Shown here piece after piece: positions 8,808 to 20,815 of a DNA stretch of 64,000 bases. The stretch comes from an uncultured Amylibacter sp. (lineage in GTDB: Bacteria; Pseudomonadota; Alphaproteobacteria; Rhodobacterales; Rhodobacteraceae), in the NCBI GenBank assembly GCA_947497475.1, contig CANMGS010000002.1:62001-126000 (forward strand), read 5' to 3'. The notes under the pieces are model-generated. The model did not search any database. It was given only the letters and a program-made list of their open reading frames with translations, and was not told the origin of the DNA. Position 1 is the stretch's first letter. Every line of letters begins with the position of its first letter. The position numbers and the translations under genes were made by a program.

Positions 8808-10186
8808 GTGCACTTTGGACATGGGATGAAGCGACTGCTGCGACAGGTGGTATGTGTACCACTTATTGGTCGGCAACGGGTGTTTCGATTGATACGCGTA
8901 CTTTGGAAAAAGGCGATCTGTTTGTAGCGCTTTCTGATGCGCGCGATGGGCATGATTTTGTAGCTCAAGCTTTGGAAAAAGGTGCTGGGGCTGCTTTGGT
9001 AAGCCGCTTACCAGAAGGTGTTTCATCTGAAGCACCTTTGTTGATGGTGCCAGATGTTTTGAAAGCGCTGGAAGATATGGGACGCTATGCGCGTAAGCGT
9101 ATGGATGGTAAAGTGATTGGCGTGACGGGGTCTGTTGGAAAGACTGGTACCAAAGAGATGTTGCGTACGGCTTTGACGGGGCAAGGCAATGTTCATGCGG
9201 CTGAGAAAAGTTATAACAATCACTGGGGTGTGCCGTTGACATTGGCACGGATGCCACGTGATACGGATTTTGCCGTGATCGAGATTGGTATGAACCATCC
9301 TGGCGAAATTACGCCGCTTTCACAAATGGCCGATTTAGATGTGGCGTTGATCACGACTGTGGCAGCCGTACATCTCGCCGCGTTTTCAGGGGTTGATGAA
9401 ATTGCCCATGCCAAGGCAGAGATTTTTGATGGGTTGAAATCGGATGGTGTTGCAATTGTAAATGCGGATATAGATACGCTGCCAATTTTAGAAAAGGCTG
9501 CAAAGGCTGTAACACAGAATGTTGTGAGCTTTGGTGCCAAAGATGGCGCTGATTTCAAATTAGCGGCGGCCTATGTTGCAGATGCATCGACCAAAGTTGT
9601 ATTGGATCTGATGGGGCAAAAGATTGAATATAAGCTTGCCGCTCCCGGTGTTCATTTGGCCATGAACTCTTTGGCTGTTTTGGCAGCATGTGATGCCGTT
9701 GTGGATGATCTGCGTGACAGTATCAAAAATTTGACCACATGGTCTGCCCCTACTGGGCGCGGTACGCGCGAGGTAATTTCTGTTCATGATGGCGAGCTTG
9801 AGCTTGTAGACGAAAGCTATAATGCGAACCCGACGTCTATGGCGGCGACTTTGGATGTGTTAGGACATTCACAATGTCAGGGTCGCAAAATTGCAGTGAT
9901 GGGTGATATGGGCGAGCTAGGTACAAGTGAAGTGGCCCTGCATCAAGGTATTGCGGATTTGGATGCAGTTAATCGTATTGATGTCTTTCATGCAGTGGGG
10001 CCATTGATGAAAGTGTTTTACGAAGCTTTGCCAGAGGAAAAACGTGGCGTTTGGGTTGAGGCATCTGATGATTTAGCACAAATGATAACGACGTTAGTGA
10101 ATGCGGGTGATTTGATCATGGTTAAGGGGTCAAACAGTATGAAGCTTGCGAAAATCGTAGACGCGATACGCAAAATCGGTGCATAA
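8804..10186 (+). CDS. murF: UDP-MurNAc-tripeptide:D-Ala-D-Ala ligase
   Basis: GVTGSVGKTGTKEML; ATGA overlap with murE. Confidence 0.97.
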   Translation: MSALWTWDEATAATGGMCTTYWSATGVSIDTRTLEKGDLFVALSDARDGHDFVAQALEKGAGAALVSRLPEGVSSEAPLLMVPDVLKALEDMGRYARKRMDGKVIGVTGSVGKTGTKEMLRTALTGQGNVHAAEKSYNNHWGVPLTLARMPRDTDFAVIEIGMNHPGEITPLSQMADLDVALITTVAAVHLAAFSGVDEIAHAKAEIFDGLKSDGVAIVNADIDTLPILEKAAKAVTQNVVSFGAKDGADFKLAAAYVADASTKVVLDLMGQKIEYKLAAPGVHLAMNSLAVLAACDAVVDDLRDSIKNLTTWSAPTGRGTREVISVHDGELELVDESYNANPTSMAATLDVLGHSQCQGRKIAVMGDMGELGTSEVALHQGIADLDAVNRIDVFHAVGPLMKVFYEALPEEKRGVWVEASDDLAQMITTLVNAGDLIMVKGSNSMKLAKIVDAIRKIGA

Positions 10187-10213
10187 GGCGCGAAATTCAG
10201 GGGAAGTTAAAGT

Positions 10214-11299
10214 ATGTTGTATTTTCTAAGTGAATTGTCAGATGGCGGCGATGCGTTCAATCTGTTTCGCTATATTACCTTTCGTGCAGGCGGTGCGTTT
10301 TTCACGGCTTTGATCCTGAGTTTTATCTTTGGTCAGCCGCTGATTAATTGGTTGAAAAAGAAACAGAAAAAAGGGCAGCCAATCCGCGATGATGGCCCTG
10401 AAAGCCATATTATTGCAAAGGCTGGTACGCCAACTATGGGTGGTGTTTTGATCCTTGGGACCTTGTTGATTTCTACGCTCTTATGGGCACGCAGTGATAA
10501 TGCATATGTTTGGATTGTTTTGCTGGTAACGGGCGGCTTTGGCCTTATTGGGTTCGTAGATGATTACCTTAAAGTCACAAAACAAACAGTTGCTGGGTTT
10601 TCATCTAAGGCGCGTTTATTACTTGGTTTTGCGATTGCTTTAGTTGCATCTTTGGTTGCTAGCAGTGCGCATCCACCAGAATTGTCATCGCAATTGGCGA
10701 TGCCATTTTTGAAAGATACGCTCATTTATCTAGGTTTTTTGTATATCCCATTTGCAATGTTTGTGATCGTTGGCGCTGCGAATTCTGTTAACCTGACGGA
10801 TGGCTTAGATGGTTTGGCGATCATGCCTGTGATGATTGCTGCGGGCGCGCTGGGTGTGATTGCTTATGCTGTTGGCCGCGTGGATTTCACGGAATATTTG
10901 GATGTGCACTATGTGCCGGGCACCGGTGAATTACTGGTGTTTACGGCAGCTTTGATTGGCGGCGGTTTGGGCTTCCTTTGGTATAACGCGCCCCCTGCGG
11001 CGGTGTTTATGGGCGATACAGGATCACTTGCATTGGGCGGTGCGCTGGGTGCGATTGCGGTTTGTACAAAGCACGAGATTGTTTTGGGTATCGTCGGCGG
11101 TTTGTTCGTAGTCGAGGCTTTGTCTGTGATCATTCAGGTTCTGTATTTCAAACGTACAGGTAAGCGTGTTTTCTTAATGGCGCCTATTCATCATCATTTT
11201 GAGAAAAAAGGGTGGGCTGAATCCACAATCGTGATCCGTTTCTGGATTATCTCGCTGATCCTTGCTTTGATTGGCCTTGCTACATTGAAAGTGCGTTAA
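10214..11299 (+). CDS. mraY: phospho-MurNAc-pentapeptide transferase
   Basis: [33 protein letters not shown]. Confidence 0.98.
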   Translation: MLYFLSELSDGGDAFNLFRYITFRAGGAFFTALILSFIFGQPLINWLKKKQKKGQPIRDDGPESHIIAKAGTPTMGGVLILGTLLISTLLWARSDNAYVWIVLLVTGGFGLIGFVDDYLKVTKQTVAGFSSKARLLLGFAIALVASLVASSAHPPELSSQLAMPFLKDTLIYLGFLYIPFAMFVIVGAANSVNLTDGLDGLAIMPVMIAAGALGVIAYAVGRVDFTEYLDVHYVPGTGELLVFTAALIGGGLGFLWYNAPPAAVFMGDTGSLALGGALGAIAVCTKHEIVLGIVGGLFVVEALSVIIQVLYFKRTGKRVFLMAPIHHHFEKKGWAESTIVIRFWIISLILALIGLATLKVR

Positions 11300-12705
11300 T
11301 GATACCTGTTCGCGGATATAACGGTCATAAAGTTGCCGTTTTGGGATTGGGCCGATCTGGCCTATCAGCCGCAATCGCTTTGCGTGCTGGTGGTGCTATC
11401 CCTATTTGTTGGGATGACAACGAAACTGCGCGGGATAAGGCCGAGGCAGAAGGGCTTATCGTTGCTGATCTGAATAAGGACAGATCGTGGGAAGATGTAA
11501 TTTCTTTAATTGTGTCTCCTGGTATTCCGCACCTCTATCCTGAGCCGAATAAGATTGTACAGAAAGCTTGGGGGCACGGTGTTGTTGTGGACAACGATAT
11601 TGGTTTGTTTTTCCGCTCTTATGCGACGCGCGATTGGGATCGTTTTGATGTGATGCCTAAAGTGATTTGTGTGACGGGGTCTAATGGAAAATCAACCACG
11701 ACTGCTTTGATTGCACATGTTTTAGAAGAGGCGGGGCGCAAGGTTCAGGTTGGCGGCAACATTGGTCGCGGCGTTCTGGATTTAGAGCCAGCAAGTGATG
11801 GGGAAGTCGTTGTTTTAGAGCTGTCCTCGTATCAAACAGAATTGGCACGGGCTTTAGCGCCTGATATTGCAGTCTTTATGAACCTGTCTCCTGATCATTT
11901 GGATCGCCACGGTGGTATGGGTGGTTATTTTGCAGCCAAACGTCGTTTGTTTGTGGAAGGTGGCCCTGAAAAATCTATCATCGGTGTGGATGAGGCTGAA
12001 GGACGTTATTTGGCCAATCAAATCCGTCAGGAAAGCCCAAGTGGTGATCCCGTGATTGCGATTTCTTCTGGGCGTAAATTACAAGGTGATGGTTGGTCTG
12101 TTTTTGCGCGTAAAGGCTTTCTGGCGGAATGGCGTAAGGGACGTCAGGTGGGTTCTATCGATTTGCGTGACATCAAAGGTTTGCCAGGAGCACATAATCA
12201 TCAGAATGCTTGTGCCGCTTATGCTGTGTGCCGATCTTTGGCATTGGCACCAAAGGTGGTTGAGGCTGGTTTGCAATCCTATCCAGGTTTGCCGCATCGC
12301 TGCCAAGTGGTTGGCGAAAAGGACGGTGTGACCTTTGTTAATGACAGCAAGGCGACCAATGCAGATGCTGCAGAAAAGGCTTTACTGGCATTTAAGAATA
12401 TCCATTGGATTGCAGGTGGGGTGGCGAAAGAGGGCGGTATTGCCAGCCTTATGCCTTTGTTAGACCGTGTAAAAACAGCCTATCTTGTGGGTGAAGCGGC
12501 AGATGAATTAGCAGGTCAATTAGCAGGCACAAGTTTCGAAAAATCGGGAACAGTTGAAGCAGCCGTAAAAGCGGCTGTTAAAAATGCGAAAGCAGGGGAT
12601 GTTGTTCTGTTAGCACCTGCTTGTGCCAGTTTTGATCAATTTGGCAGCTTTGAAGAACGCGGCGATGCTTTCTTCGCAGCCGTTAACGATTTCATCAACA
12701 GCTAA
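11299..12705 (+). CDS. murD: UDP-MurNAc-L-Ala:D-Glu ligase
   Basis: [24 protein letters not shown]. Confidence 0.97.
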   Translation: MIPVRGYNGHKVAVLGLGRSGLSAAIALRAGGAIPICWDDNETARDKAEAEGLIVADLNKDRSWEDVISLIVSPGIPHLYPEPNKIVQKAWGHGVVVDNDIGLFFRSYATRDWDRFDVMPKVICVTGSNGKSTTTALIAHVLEEAGRKVQVGGNIGRGVLDLEPASDGEVVVLELSSYQTELARALAPDIAVFMNLSPDHLDRHGGMGGYFAAKRRLFVEGGPEKSIIGVDEAEGRYLANQIRQESPSGDPVIAISSGRKLQGDGWSVFARKGFLAEWRKGRQVGSIDLRDIKGLPGAHNHQNACAAYAVCRSLALAPKVVEAGLQSYPGLPHRCQVVGEKDGVTFVNDSKATNADAAEKALLAFKNIHWIAGGVAKEGGIASLMPLLDRVKTAYLVGEAADELAGQLAGTSFEKSGTVEAAVKAAVKNAKAGDVVLLAPACASFDQFGSFEERGDAFFAAVNDFINS

Positions 12706-12825
12706 ATTCCGCCACATAAAAGCAAAACACTAGCCAAATGCCAAAATATATGGCACTTATGTTTGCAATGACGGTCCGCAAAATGAGGCCGCATGTATAT
12801 GGCATAAAGACGGCGAGCAGGCACA

Positions 12826-14016
12826 ATGACAGAAATGGCTTTTGGTCGGGTTGTACAGCAACCTATTGATCCAATTTTACCACGGTGGTGGCGCACGGTT
12901 GACCGTGTATCCTTATCCTGCATTTTAGGACTATTTTTGGTTGGTATCCTTTTGGGATTAGCGGCTTCGGTTCCTTTGGCAGAACGCAATGGACTGCCGC
13001 AGTTTTACTATGTTTATAAGCAGCTTTTCTTTGGCACTGTGGCACTTGGTGCGATGGCGCTGACATCTATGATGACGCCAACGATGGTGCGTCGTTTGGG
13101 TGTGTTTGGCTTTGCCTGTTGTTTTGCAGCGTTGATGTTGTTGCCGTTCTTTGGAACGGACTTTGGTAAAGGCGCGACACGTTGGTTTTCGCTTGGGTTT
13201 ACGTCCGTTCAGCCATCCGAATTTTTAAAGCCTTGTTTTGTGGTGTTTTCAGCATGGATGATGGCATCTGCTTTCCAAGTTGGTGGACCTCCTGGGAAAC
13301 GTATTTCCTTTGTGATTACTGTGGCAGTTGCTTTTCTTTTGGCAATGCAGCCTGACTTTGGACAGGCAAGTTTGATCGTGGCCTCTTGGGGTATCATGTA
13401 TTTTATTGCAGGTGCGCCGATCCTGTTACTGGTTGTTATGGCAGCTGGCGTCGTAGGAGTTGGCCTGTTTTCCTATAATAATTCGGAACACTTTGCACGG
13501 CGTATTGATGGGTTTTTGAACCCTGATCTGGATCCGCGTACACAGCTTGGATATGCGACGAATGCGATCCAAGAAGGTGGGCTATTTGGCGTGGGTGTTG
13601 GCGAAGGCCAAGTGAAATGGTCACTGCCAGATGCACATACAGATTTCATTATTGCGGTTGCGGCAGAAGAATATGGATTGTTCCTTGTTCTAATCATCAT
13701 CGCATTGTTTGGGTTTATCACTGTGCGGTCTTTGTTCCGTTTGGTCAAAGAGCGTGATCCGTTTATTCGTTTGGCAGGGACTGGAATTGCCGTGCTATTC
13801 GGCATGCAATCCATGATCAACATGGGTGTTGCTGTGCGTTTGTTGCCAGCCAAAGGTATGACATTGCCGTTCGTCAGTTACGGTGGTTCATCGCTTGTGG
13901 CTGCTGGTATCGCATTGGGAATGTTGTTGGCGTTTACACGTACACGCGCCCAAGGAGATATGGGTGATTTATTAGGACAAAACAGACAGAGCCCGAGGAT
14001 TGTGCGCCGTGGTTGA
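12826..14016 (+). CDS. ftsW: peptidoglycan glycosyltransferase FtsW (SEDS)
   Basis: Multi-TM SEDS protein; LPFVSYGGSSL motif. Confidence 0.97.
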   Translation: MTEMAFGRVVQQPIDPILPRWWRTVDRVSLSCILGLFLVGILLGLAASVPLAERNGLPQFYYVYKQLFFGTVALGAMALTSMMTPTMVRRLGVFGFACCFAALMLLPFFGTDFGKGATRWFSLGFTSVQPSEFLKPCFVVFSAWMMASAFQVGGPPGKRISFVITVAVAFLLAMQPDFGQASLIVASWGIMYFIAGAPILLLVVMAAGVVGVGLFSYNNSEHFARRIDGFLNPDLDPRTQLGYATNAIQEGGLFGVGVGEGQVKWSLPDAHTDFIIAVAAEEYGLFLVLIIIALFGFITVRSLFRLVKERDPFIRLAGTGIAVLFGMQSMINMGVAVRLLPAKGMTLPFVSYGGSSLVAAGIALGMLLAFTRTRAQGDMGDLLGQNRQSPRIVRRG

Positions 14017-14110
14017 TATTCAGATGATTTTGGTGGTGGCTGGCGTATCGGGTATTTTGATCGGTTCGATGATCGGGGCATATTTGGCTTACCGCAACGC
14101 TTATAAATAA
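14009..14110 (+). CDS. small predicted membrane protein (33 aa) between ftsW and murG
   Basis: GTG VVDIQMILVVAGVSGILIGSMIGAYLAYRNAYK stop; overlaps ftsW stop by 8 nt; alternative ATG at 14024. Confidence 0.45.
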   Translation: MVDIQMILVVAGVSGILIGSMIGAYLAYRNAYK

Positions 14111-14137
14111 AGACGTTTGATTTAAGAGGTAAAGAGT

Positions 14138-15241
14138 ATGAATGATGGACCGCTTTTGGTCATTGCTGCTGGTGGTACAGGCGGGCATATGTTCCCAGCC
14201 CAAGCATTGGCAGAGGAAATGTTGCGACGTGGATGGCGGGTGAAACTGTCCACTGATCCACGTGGCGCGCGATATACGGGCGGTTTCCCTCATACTGTTG
14301 AAATCGAAGTGGTGAAGTCTGGCACCTTTGCACGTGGTGGGTTAGCGGCAAAATTGCGGGTCCCATTTAGCATTTTAAAGGGCGCTGTTTCTGCGTGGTT
14401 TAGTATGCGTCGTGATCGCCCAGCTGTGGTTGCTGGTTTTGGCGGCTATCCCGCTATTCCTGCTATGCTTGCAGGTGGCTGGTTGAAATTACCGCGCATG
14501 ATTCATGAACAAAACGGTGTTTTGGGGCGGGTGAATAAGAAATTTGCACCAAAAGTGGATGCTATTGCTTGTGGGACTTGGCCAACAACTATGCCTGATG
14601 GTGTTCAGGGTATTCATACAGGTAACCCTGTACGCCTGAGTGTTATGGAAAAACATGCAGCGGCTTATATTACACCCGGCGATTGGCCTATGAGCATTTT
14701 GGCAATTGGTGGGTCGCAAGGGGCAAAAATTTTATCGGATACGATGCCACAAGCGGCTGCGTTGTTACCAGAGAATATAAAAGCACAAGTGCGCGTGTTT
14801 CAACAGGCGCGCGAAGATGATGTAACTGCTTGTGAAGCAGCATATGCACAAGCAGGCGTTCATGCAGAAGTGTCACCGTTTTTCCGTGATGTGCCGCGTT
14901 TGATGTCAGAGGCACAGTTGGTCGTGTCACGCTCTGGCGCATCCTCGGTAGCGGATATCGCGACGATTGGACGACCTTCGATATTGGTGCCATTGGCGAT
15001 TGCGATGGATGATCATCAAAATGCGAATGCGCGTGGTTTGGCATCGGCAGGCGGGGCGATTGTGATCCCTGAAAAAGAATTAACACCGACCAGCTTAGCG
15101 AAATGCATTGAAACAGTGTTAAGTGACGCAGAAGGCGCGGAACAAATGGCACGCGCAGCATTGACGCAAGCAAAACCAGATGCAACAGAGCAGCTGGCGA
15201 ATATGGTCGAAGAATTGGCGGCAAAGGGGCGTGTCCAGTGA
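14138..15241 (+). CDS. murG: UDP-GlcNAc:lipid I GlcNAc transferase
   Basis: [27 protein letters not shown]. Confidence 0.97.
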   Translation: MNDGPLLVIAAGGTGGHMFPAQALAEEMLRRGWRVKLSTDPRGARYTGGFPHTVEIEVVKSGTFARGGLAAKLRVPFSILKGAVSAWFSMRRDRPAVVAGFGGYPAIPAMLAGGWLKLPRMIHEQNGVLGRVNKKFAPKVDAIACGTWPTTMPDGVQGIHTGNPVRLSVMEKHAAAYITPGDWPMSILAIGGSQGAKILSDTMPQAAALLPENIKAQVRVFQQAREDDVTACEAAYAQAGVHAEVSPFFRDVPRLMSEAQLVVSRSGASSVADIATIGRPSILVPLAIAMDDHQNANARGLASAGGAIVIPEKELTPTSLAKCIETVLSDAEGAEQMARAALTQAKPDATEQLANMVEELAAKGRVQ

Positions 15242-16629
15242 GTGCAGCAACGAAATTACCAACAAAATTAGGGGCAATCCATTTCGTAGGGATTGGCGGT
15301 ATTGGTATGTCTGGTATCGCGGAAGTTCTGTTGAACCATGGCTATACAGTTCAGGGCTCTGATCTGCGCCCAAGTAAGATTACGGATCGTTTGGTGGAAA
15401 TGGGGGCAAAAGTTTCCTTCCCACAGATGGCCGAGAATTTGGAAGATGCAGAAGTGGTTGTGATCTCTTCTGCGATTAAGCCTGGCAATCCAGAATTGGA
15501 TAGTGCTCGTGCCCGCGGTTTGCCCGTTGTACGCCGTGCTGAAATGCTGGCAGAGTTGATGCGCTTGAAGTCAAACGTGGCGATTGCTGGTACGCATGGC
15601 AAGACAACGACGACGACGATGGTTGCGACGCTTTTGGATGCAGGTGGTATTGATCCAACCGTGATCAATGGCGGTATTATTCACGCATATGGTTCGAACG
15701 CCCGTATGGGTGATGGCGAATGGATGGTTGTCGAAGCAGATGAAAGTGACGGCACTTTTAACAAGCTTCCTGCGACGGTGGCCGTGGTCACAAATATTGA
15801 TCCAGAACATATGGAGCATTACGGCACGTTCGATAACCTGCGTGATGCGTTTTATACGTTTGTCTCGAACATCCCTTTTTATGGCGTTGCGATTTGTAAT
15901 ACGGACCATAAAGAAGTTCAGGCATTGGTCGGTCGTGTTAATGACCGCCGAGTGATTACCTATGGCTTTAACAAACAGGCTGATGTGCGTGCAGAAAACT
16001 TACGCTATGAAAATGGTGCTGCGTTTTTTGATATTGTGCTGCAAGCTGAAGATATGCGTATTGATGGTGTCACTTTACCAATGCCAGGTGACCATAATGT
16101 ATCAAACGCTTTGGCGGCTATTGCTGTATCGCGTTACCTTGGTTTGAAACGCGAAGAAATTGCAGGGGCTTTGGAAAGTTTCAAAGGTGTGAATCGCCGC
16201 TTTACGCGTGTGGGTGAAATGAACGGTGTGACCGTGATTGATGACTATGCACATCATCCTGTTGAGATCAAAGCTGTGTTGAGTGCTGCAAAACAAGCGA
16301 CCTCTGGTCGGGTGATTGCTGTGCACCAGCCGCATCGCTATTCGCGGTTACATGATCTGTTTGATGATTTTTGCGGCTGTTTCAATGATGCAGATATTGT
16401 GGGGATTTCCGATGTATTCGCAGCTGGTGAAGATCATATCGAGGGGGCGGATCGCGATAGTTTGGTAGCGGGGCTTGTTTCCGCTGGCCATAAGGCCGCG
16501 CATGGTATTTCGGATGAAGCATCGTTTGTGGAGTTTGTGAAAGAGCAAACCCAAGCTGGTGATTTGTTGGTGTGCCTTGGTGCTGGTACGATCAGTGCTT
16601 GGGCGAATAATTTACCGGTTGATGAATAA
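15238..16629 (+). CDS. murC: UDP-MurNAc:L-alanine ligase
   Basis: [32 protein letters not shown] overlap with murG. Confidence 0.97.
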   Translation: MSAATKLPTKLGAIHFVGIGGIGMSGIAEVLLNHGYTVQGSDLRPSKITDRLVEMGAKVSFPQMAENLEDAEVVVISSAIKPGNPELDSARARGLPVVRRAEMLAELMRLKSNVAIAGTHGKTTTTTMVATLLDAGGIDPTVINGGIIHAYGSNARMGDGEWMVVEADESDGTFNKLPATVAVVTNIDPEHMEHYGTFDNLRDAFYTFVSNIPFYGVAICNTDHKEVQALVGRVNDRRVITYGFNKQADVRAENLRYENGAAFFDIVLQAEDMRIDGVTLPMPGDHNVSNALAAIAVSRYLGLKREEIAGALESFKGVNRRFTRVGEMNGVTVIDDYAHHPVEIKAVLSAAKQATSGRVIAVHQPHRYSRLHDLFDDFCGCFNDADIVGISDVFAAGEDHIEGADRDSLVAGLVSAGHKAAHGISDEASFVEFVKEQTQAGDLLVCLGAGTISAWANNLPVDE

Positions 16630-16630
16630 C

Positions 16631-17569
16631 ATGATCGAAAATTTTCCAGAGGTTCGGGGAACTTATACTGCTGATCGTCCCTTGGCTGATTTATCTTGGC
16701 TAAAGGTTGGCGGACCTGCTGAAGTATTGTTTCAACCTGCTGATCTGGATGATTTACAGTATTTTTTGAAAAACCTACCTGATGAGATTGACGTTTTCCC
16801 AATCGGCGTTTGTTCCAACTTGATCATTCGTGATGGTGGTATCGAAGGTGTCGTTATTCGTATGGGTCGTGGATTTAATGGTATTGAAATCCTCGAGAGT
16901 AATCGTGTGCGAGCGGGTGTGGCTGCATTAGATGCGCATGTGGCACGCAAAGCGGCACAGGTAGGTATTGATTTGGCATTCTTGCGGACGATCCCAGGAG
17001 CCATTGGCGGCGCCGCAAAGATGAATGCTGGATGTTACGGTGTTTATACGGCTGATGTTTTTATTGAAGCGCATGCAGTAACGCGATCTGGGGAACTGGT
17101 TACGTTGACCAAGGATGATATGGGTTTTGCCTATCGGTCGACTGATTTGCCTGATGGTATGGTGATTACTTCGGTTCTATTGGAAGGGCCAAGTGGTGAT
17201 CCAGAGGCTATTGAGGCGAAAATGGCGGCTGCACTTGAAAAACGTGCTCAAACTCAACCTGTTAAGGAAAGGTCATGTGGGTCAACATTTCGTAACCCAG
17301 CTGGATTTAGCTCTACAGGTAAGGCGGATGATGTCCATGATTTAAAGGCTTGGAAGGTCATTGATGACGCTGGAATGCGGGGCGCAACAATAGGTGGCGC
17401 GCAGATGTCAGAGATGCATTCGAACTTTATGATTAACAAAGGTGGCGCAACTGCCGCAGATTTAGAAAATTTAGGCGAAAAAGTTAGAAAAAAGGTTTTC
17501 GAAAACTCTGGTATTCAGTTAGAGTGGGAAATCATGAGGGTCGGTATTCACGACCCTAGCGGTAAATAA
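16631..17569 (+). CDS. murB: UDP-N-acetylenolpyruvoylglucosamine reductase
   Basis: [23 protein letters not shown]; start re-assigned from 16559. Confidence 0.95.
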   Translation: MIENFPEVRGTYTADRPLADLSWLKVGGPAEVLFQPADLDDLQYFLKNLPDEIDVFPIGVCSNLIIRDGGIEGVVIRMGRGFNGIEILESNRVRAGVAALDAHVARKAAQVGIDLAFLRTIPGAIGGAAKMNAGCYGVYTADVFIEAHAVTRSGELVTLTKDDMGFAYRSTDLPDGMVITSVLLEGPSGDPEAIEAKMAAALEKRAQTQPVKERSCGSTFRNPAGFSSTGKADDVHDLKAWKVIDDAGMRGATIGGAQMSEMHSNFMINKGGATAADLENLGEKVRKKVFENSGIQLEWEIMRVGIHDPSGK

Positions 17570-17600
17570 TCAAACCCGAAGAGCCAGCAAATGGCCGTGG

Positions 17601-18527
17601 GTGAAAGAGGCGGGTATGTCGAGCAGGGCAATCTCGCGCATTGTGGTCCTAAAGGGCGGTCCATCAGCGGAACGTGAAGTTTCTCTGGTTTCGGGCCGCG
17701 AAGTAGCAGCAGCATTGCGCGATGAAGGTTTCGAAGTTGTTGAGCTGGATGCAGGTCCAGAGTTGGCGAGCGATCTGATTGCGGCCAAACCCGATGTTGT
17801 GTTCAATGCTTTGCATGGTCGTTGGGGCGAAGACGGTTGTGTTCAAGGCCTGCTTGAATGGTTGCAAATTCCTTATACGCATTCTGGTGTGATGTCGTCC
17901 GCCATGGCGATGGATAAAGAGCAGGCCAAGCGTGCTTATGCGGCTGCGGGTTTACCGATTGCGGAAAGCAAGTTGGTATCTTCGCAAGATGTTCAAAAAG
18001 AACACCCTATGGCTGCCCCTTATGTTGTGAAACCATACAATGAAGGGTCTTCTGTCGGTGTTTACATCGTGAACGAGGGTGATGACCCTGCGCGTATGAA
18101 TGCGGATATGCCTGATACGGTTATGGTAGAGCGTTTCATTCCAGGGCGTGAACTAACGACGACTGTGATGGGTGATAAGGCGCTTGGTGTGACGGATATC
18201 TATGCAGACGGTTGGTATGACTTTTCTGCAAAATACGAAGAAGGCGGGTCAAAACATATTGTGCCTGCGGATATTCCTGCGGATATTTATGATGCTTGTT
18301 TAAATTACGCACTGCGTGCACATAATGTTTTATGTTGCCGTGGCGTGTCCCGTACGGATTTCCGTTGGGACGAAAGCAAAGGTTTGGATGGTTTGATCTT
18401 GTTGGAAACCAACACCCAACCGGGCATGACGCCAACATCGTTGTCACCTGAGCAGGCTGAGTATTGCGGTATGTCATACGGTAAGCTTGTTCGTTGGATG
18501 GTGGAGGATGCATCATGCAACAGATAA
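17601..18527 (+). CDS. ddl: D-alanine:D-alanine ligase
   Basis: VLKGGPSAEREVSLVSG; ALHGRWGEDGCVQG; NTQPGMTPTSL. Confidence 0.96.
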   Translation: MKEAGMSSRAISRIVVLKGGPSAEREVSLVSGREVAAALRDEGFEVVELDAGPELASDLIAAKPDVVFNALHGRWGEDGCVQGLLEWLQIPYTHSGVMSSAMAMDKEQAKRAYAAAGLPIAESKLVSSQDVQKEHPMAAPYVVKPYNEGSSVGVYIVNEGDDPARMNADMPDTVMVERFIPGRELTTTVMGDKALGVTDIYADGWYDFSAKYEEGGSKHIVPADIPADIYDACLNYALRAHNVLCCRGVSRTDFRWDESKGLDGLILLETNTQPGMTPTSLSPEQAEYCGMSYGKLVRWMVEDASCNR

Positions 18528-19393
18528 CACCGCCAACACGCCAAGATCCTGCGCCAAGTCGTGTGAAATATAAGCTAGAGCGCCTTTGGTTAACACCTGT
18601 ATATCGTGCGTTGATCCGTACAGGGCTGCCCGTTTTATTTATTGCTATCATTGTTGTGAGCTATGTGCGCGACCCTGAGGTGCAGGCAAGTATGATCACA
18701 CATTACAATCATGCACGCACTGTGATGGAAGAACGCCCCGAATTTATGGTGAAGCAAATGCGCGTCCAAGGCGCAAGTGATGCCACTGATAGTTTAGTGC
18801 GTGCCGCACTTCCCGTCGAATTTCCAGTAAGTTCTTTCCACTTAGACTTAGAGGCTTTGAAAGCTTCGGTTGAAAATATCGAAGGTGTTGAAACAGCTTC
18901 TTTATTGGTTGGTGCGCAAGGCGTTCTGGAAGTTGGTATTGTGGAACGCGTACCTGCTGTGATCTGGCGTAGTGAAGAAGGTTTGGTTTTACTGGATGCA
19001 TCTGGTGAAAAATCCGGGCGCCTTAACTCACGCTTGGATAGACCGGAATTACCCTTGGTGACTGGGTTAGGTGTTGAAAAAAACGTGGATGAAGCTATGG
19101 ACATTTTTGCAAAATTATCACCCGTAGCTGGTCGGGTGCGCGGCTTGATGCGCATTGGTGAGCGTCGTTGGGATGTGGTCTTAGACCGTAATCAGGTTTT
19201 GCGTTTACCAGAGGATGACCCGCTTGCATCGCTTGAACGTATTTTTGCTTTGCATGCAGCCCAAGATATTTTGAACCGCGACGTTGCTGTCGTGGACGTA
19301 AGAGATGGCCGAAAGCCTATTTTAAGACTTTCAGCACCCGCATTAGATGGTTTGAAGAAGTTGCGTTTAATCGCAAACGGAGAGGATAGTTAA
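18515..19393 (+). CDS. ftsQ: cell division protein FtsQ
   Basis: N-terminal TM + POTRA-like region between ddl and ftsA; start chosen at MQQITPP, overlapping ddl. Confidence 0.93.
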   Translation: MQQITPPTRQDPAPSRVKYKLERLWLTPVYRALIRTGLPVLFIAIIVVSYVRDPEVQASMITHYNHARTVMEERPEFMVKQMRVQGASDATDSLVRAALPVEFPVSSFHLDLEALKASVENIEGVETASLLVGAQGVLEVGIVERVPAVIWRSEEGLVLLDASGEKSGRLNSRLDRPELPLVTGLGVEKNVDEAMDIFAKLSPVAGRVRGLMRIGERRWDVVLDRNQVLRLPEDDPLASLERIFALHAAQDILNRDVAVVDVRDGRKPILRLSAPALDGLKKLRLIANGEDS

Positions 19394-19396
19394 GTT

Positions 19397-20731
19397 ATGT
19401 CATATTTGTACGATACACAGCGTGCGATGCGTCAAAAAAGACGGAGTGCATTACAGCGAGGATTGGTTGCTGTTTTGGATGTTGGTACAACAAAAATGGC
19501 CTGTATGGTTTTGCAATTTGATGCAAAATTAGATGACGATGTCCGTCTTGGTGTTGGCAATCTTGCCAATCACGGTTCTTTCCGCGTGATTGGTGTTGCA
19601 ACAACCCGTTCACGTGGTGTGCGTTTTGGCGAAATATCTTCGATGGAAGAAACAGAACGTGCGATCCGTACTGTTGTACAAGGTGCACAAAAAATGGCGA
19701 ATGTGCGTGTGGATCATGTGATCGCTTGTTTGGCCGGTGCTGAGCCGCGTTCGTATGGTGTCGCTGGTGAAGTTGAATTGGAGAATGGCACTGTAACGGA
19801 CTATGATATTGGTCGTGTTCTAGCGAACTGCGATATGCCAGATTATGGTGTCGGGCGCGAGACGGTTCATGCCATGCCCGTTAACTTTACGTTGGATCAT
19901 CGCAGTGGTTTGACTGATCCTCGTGGACAGATCGGTAACCGTCTATCTGTGGACATGCATTTGTTGACTGTGGATACGCAAGCCATTGAAAACCTTTTAA
20001 AATGTGTAAAACGCTGCGATATGGAATTGGCGGGTGTTGCCTCGGCCGCTTATACAAGCGCGATGTCTGCGTTGGTGGAGGATGAGCAAGAGCTTGGTGC
20101 TGCGTGTATCGATATTGGCGGTGGTGCAACAAGTGTATCTGTATTCCTTAAGAAGCACATGATTTATGGCGATAATGTTCGTATGGGCGGTGACTTGGTC
20201 ACGTCAGACATTTCAAAAGGCTTGCAAGTTTCACATCAAGCGGCGGAACGGATTAAAACATTGCATGGCGGCGTGGTTGCAACGTCTATTGATGATCGTG
20301 AAATGATTGAAGTTGGTGGAGACACAGGTGATTTCGATCATGATCGCCGTCGTATCAGCCGTGCCGAGTTGATTGGTGTGATGCGTCCGCGTTTGGAAGA
20401 AATTTTAGAAGAAGCACGCATGCGTTTGGATGCCTCTGGGTTTGAACATTTGCCTGGTCAACGCATTGTGTTGACAGGTGGTAGCAGTCAAGTTCCTGGG
20501 CTTGAAGGTTTGGCAAGCAAAATTCTTGGCCAAAATGTACGTCTTGGCCGACCAATGCGCGTTCAAGGGTTGCCTCAAGCTGCAACTGGACCCGCATTTG
20601 CTTCTACGATTGGTTTGGCCATGCATGCAGCACACCCACAAGATGAATGTTGGGACTTTGATTTACCTGTAGAACGTATGGGCGGCAAACCGTTGAAAAA
20701 AGCGATGCGGTGGTTCAAAGATAACTGGTAA
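19397..20731 (+). CDS. ftsA: cell division protein FtsA
   Basis: VAVLDVGTTKMACMV; CIDIGGGATSVSVF; upstream of ftsZ. Confidence 0.97.
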   Translation: MSYLYDTQRAMRQKRRSALQRGLVAVLDVGTTKMACMVLQFDAKLDDDVRLGVGNLANHGSFRVIGVATTRSRGVRFGEISSMEETERAIRTVVQGAQKMANVRVDHVIACLAGAEPRSYGVAGEVELENGTVTDYDIGRVLANCDMPDYGVGRETVHAMPVNFTLDHRSGLTDPRGQIGNRLSVDMHLLTVDTQAIENLLKCVKRCDMELAGVASAAYTSAMSALVEDEQELGAACIDIGGGATSVSVFLKKHMIYGDNVRMGGDLVTSDISKGLQVSHQAAERIKTLHGGVVATSIDDREMIEVGGDTGDFDHDRRRISRAELIGVMRPRLEEILEEARMRLDASGFEHLPGQRIVLTGGSSQVPGLEGLASKILGQNVRLGRPMRVQGLPQAATGPAFASTIGLAMHAAHPQDECWDFDLPVERMGGKPLKKAMRWFKDNW

Positions 20732-20815
20732 ACGAATTTGGCCTACAATTTGGGCCAGATAATGCTTAAATCGCTAGGTTTTGTGGGTAAATGCACGATT
20801 TTTCGTGACGTGGTC

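Noticed and set aside
8568-9257. 229-aa ORF antisense to murE/murF
   Set aside because: His/Gln/Ser-rich shadow ORF spanning two real genes.
17536-17562. Hairpin AGGGTCG-GTATTCA-CGACCCT at the end of murB
   Set aside because: Inside the CDS, short stem and no T-run; not supported as a terminator.
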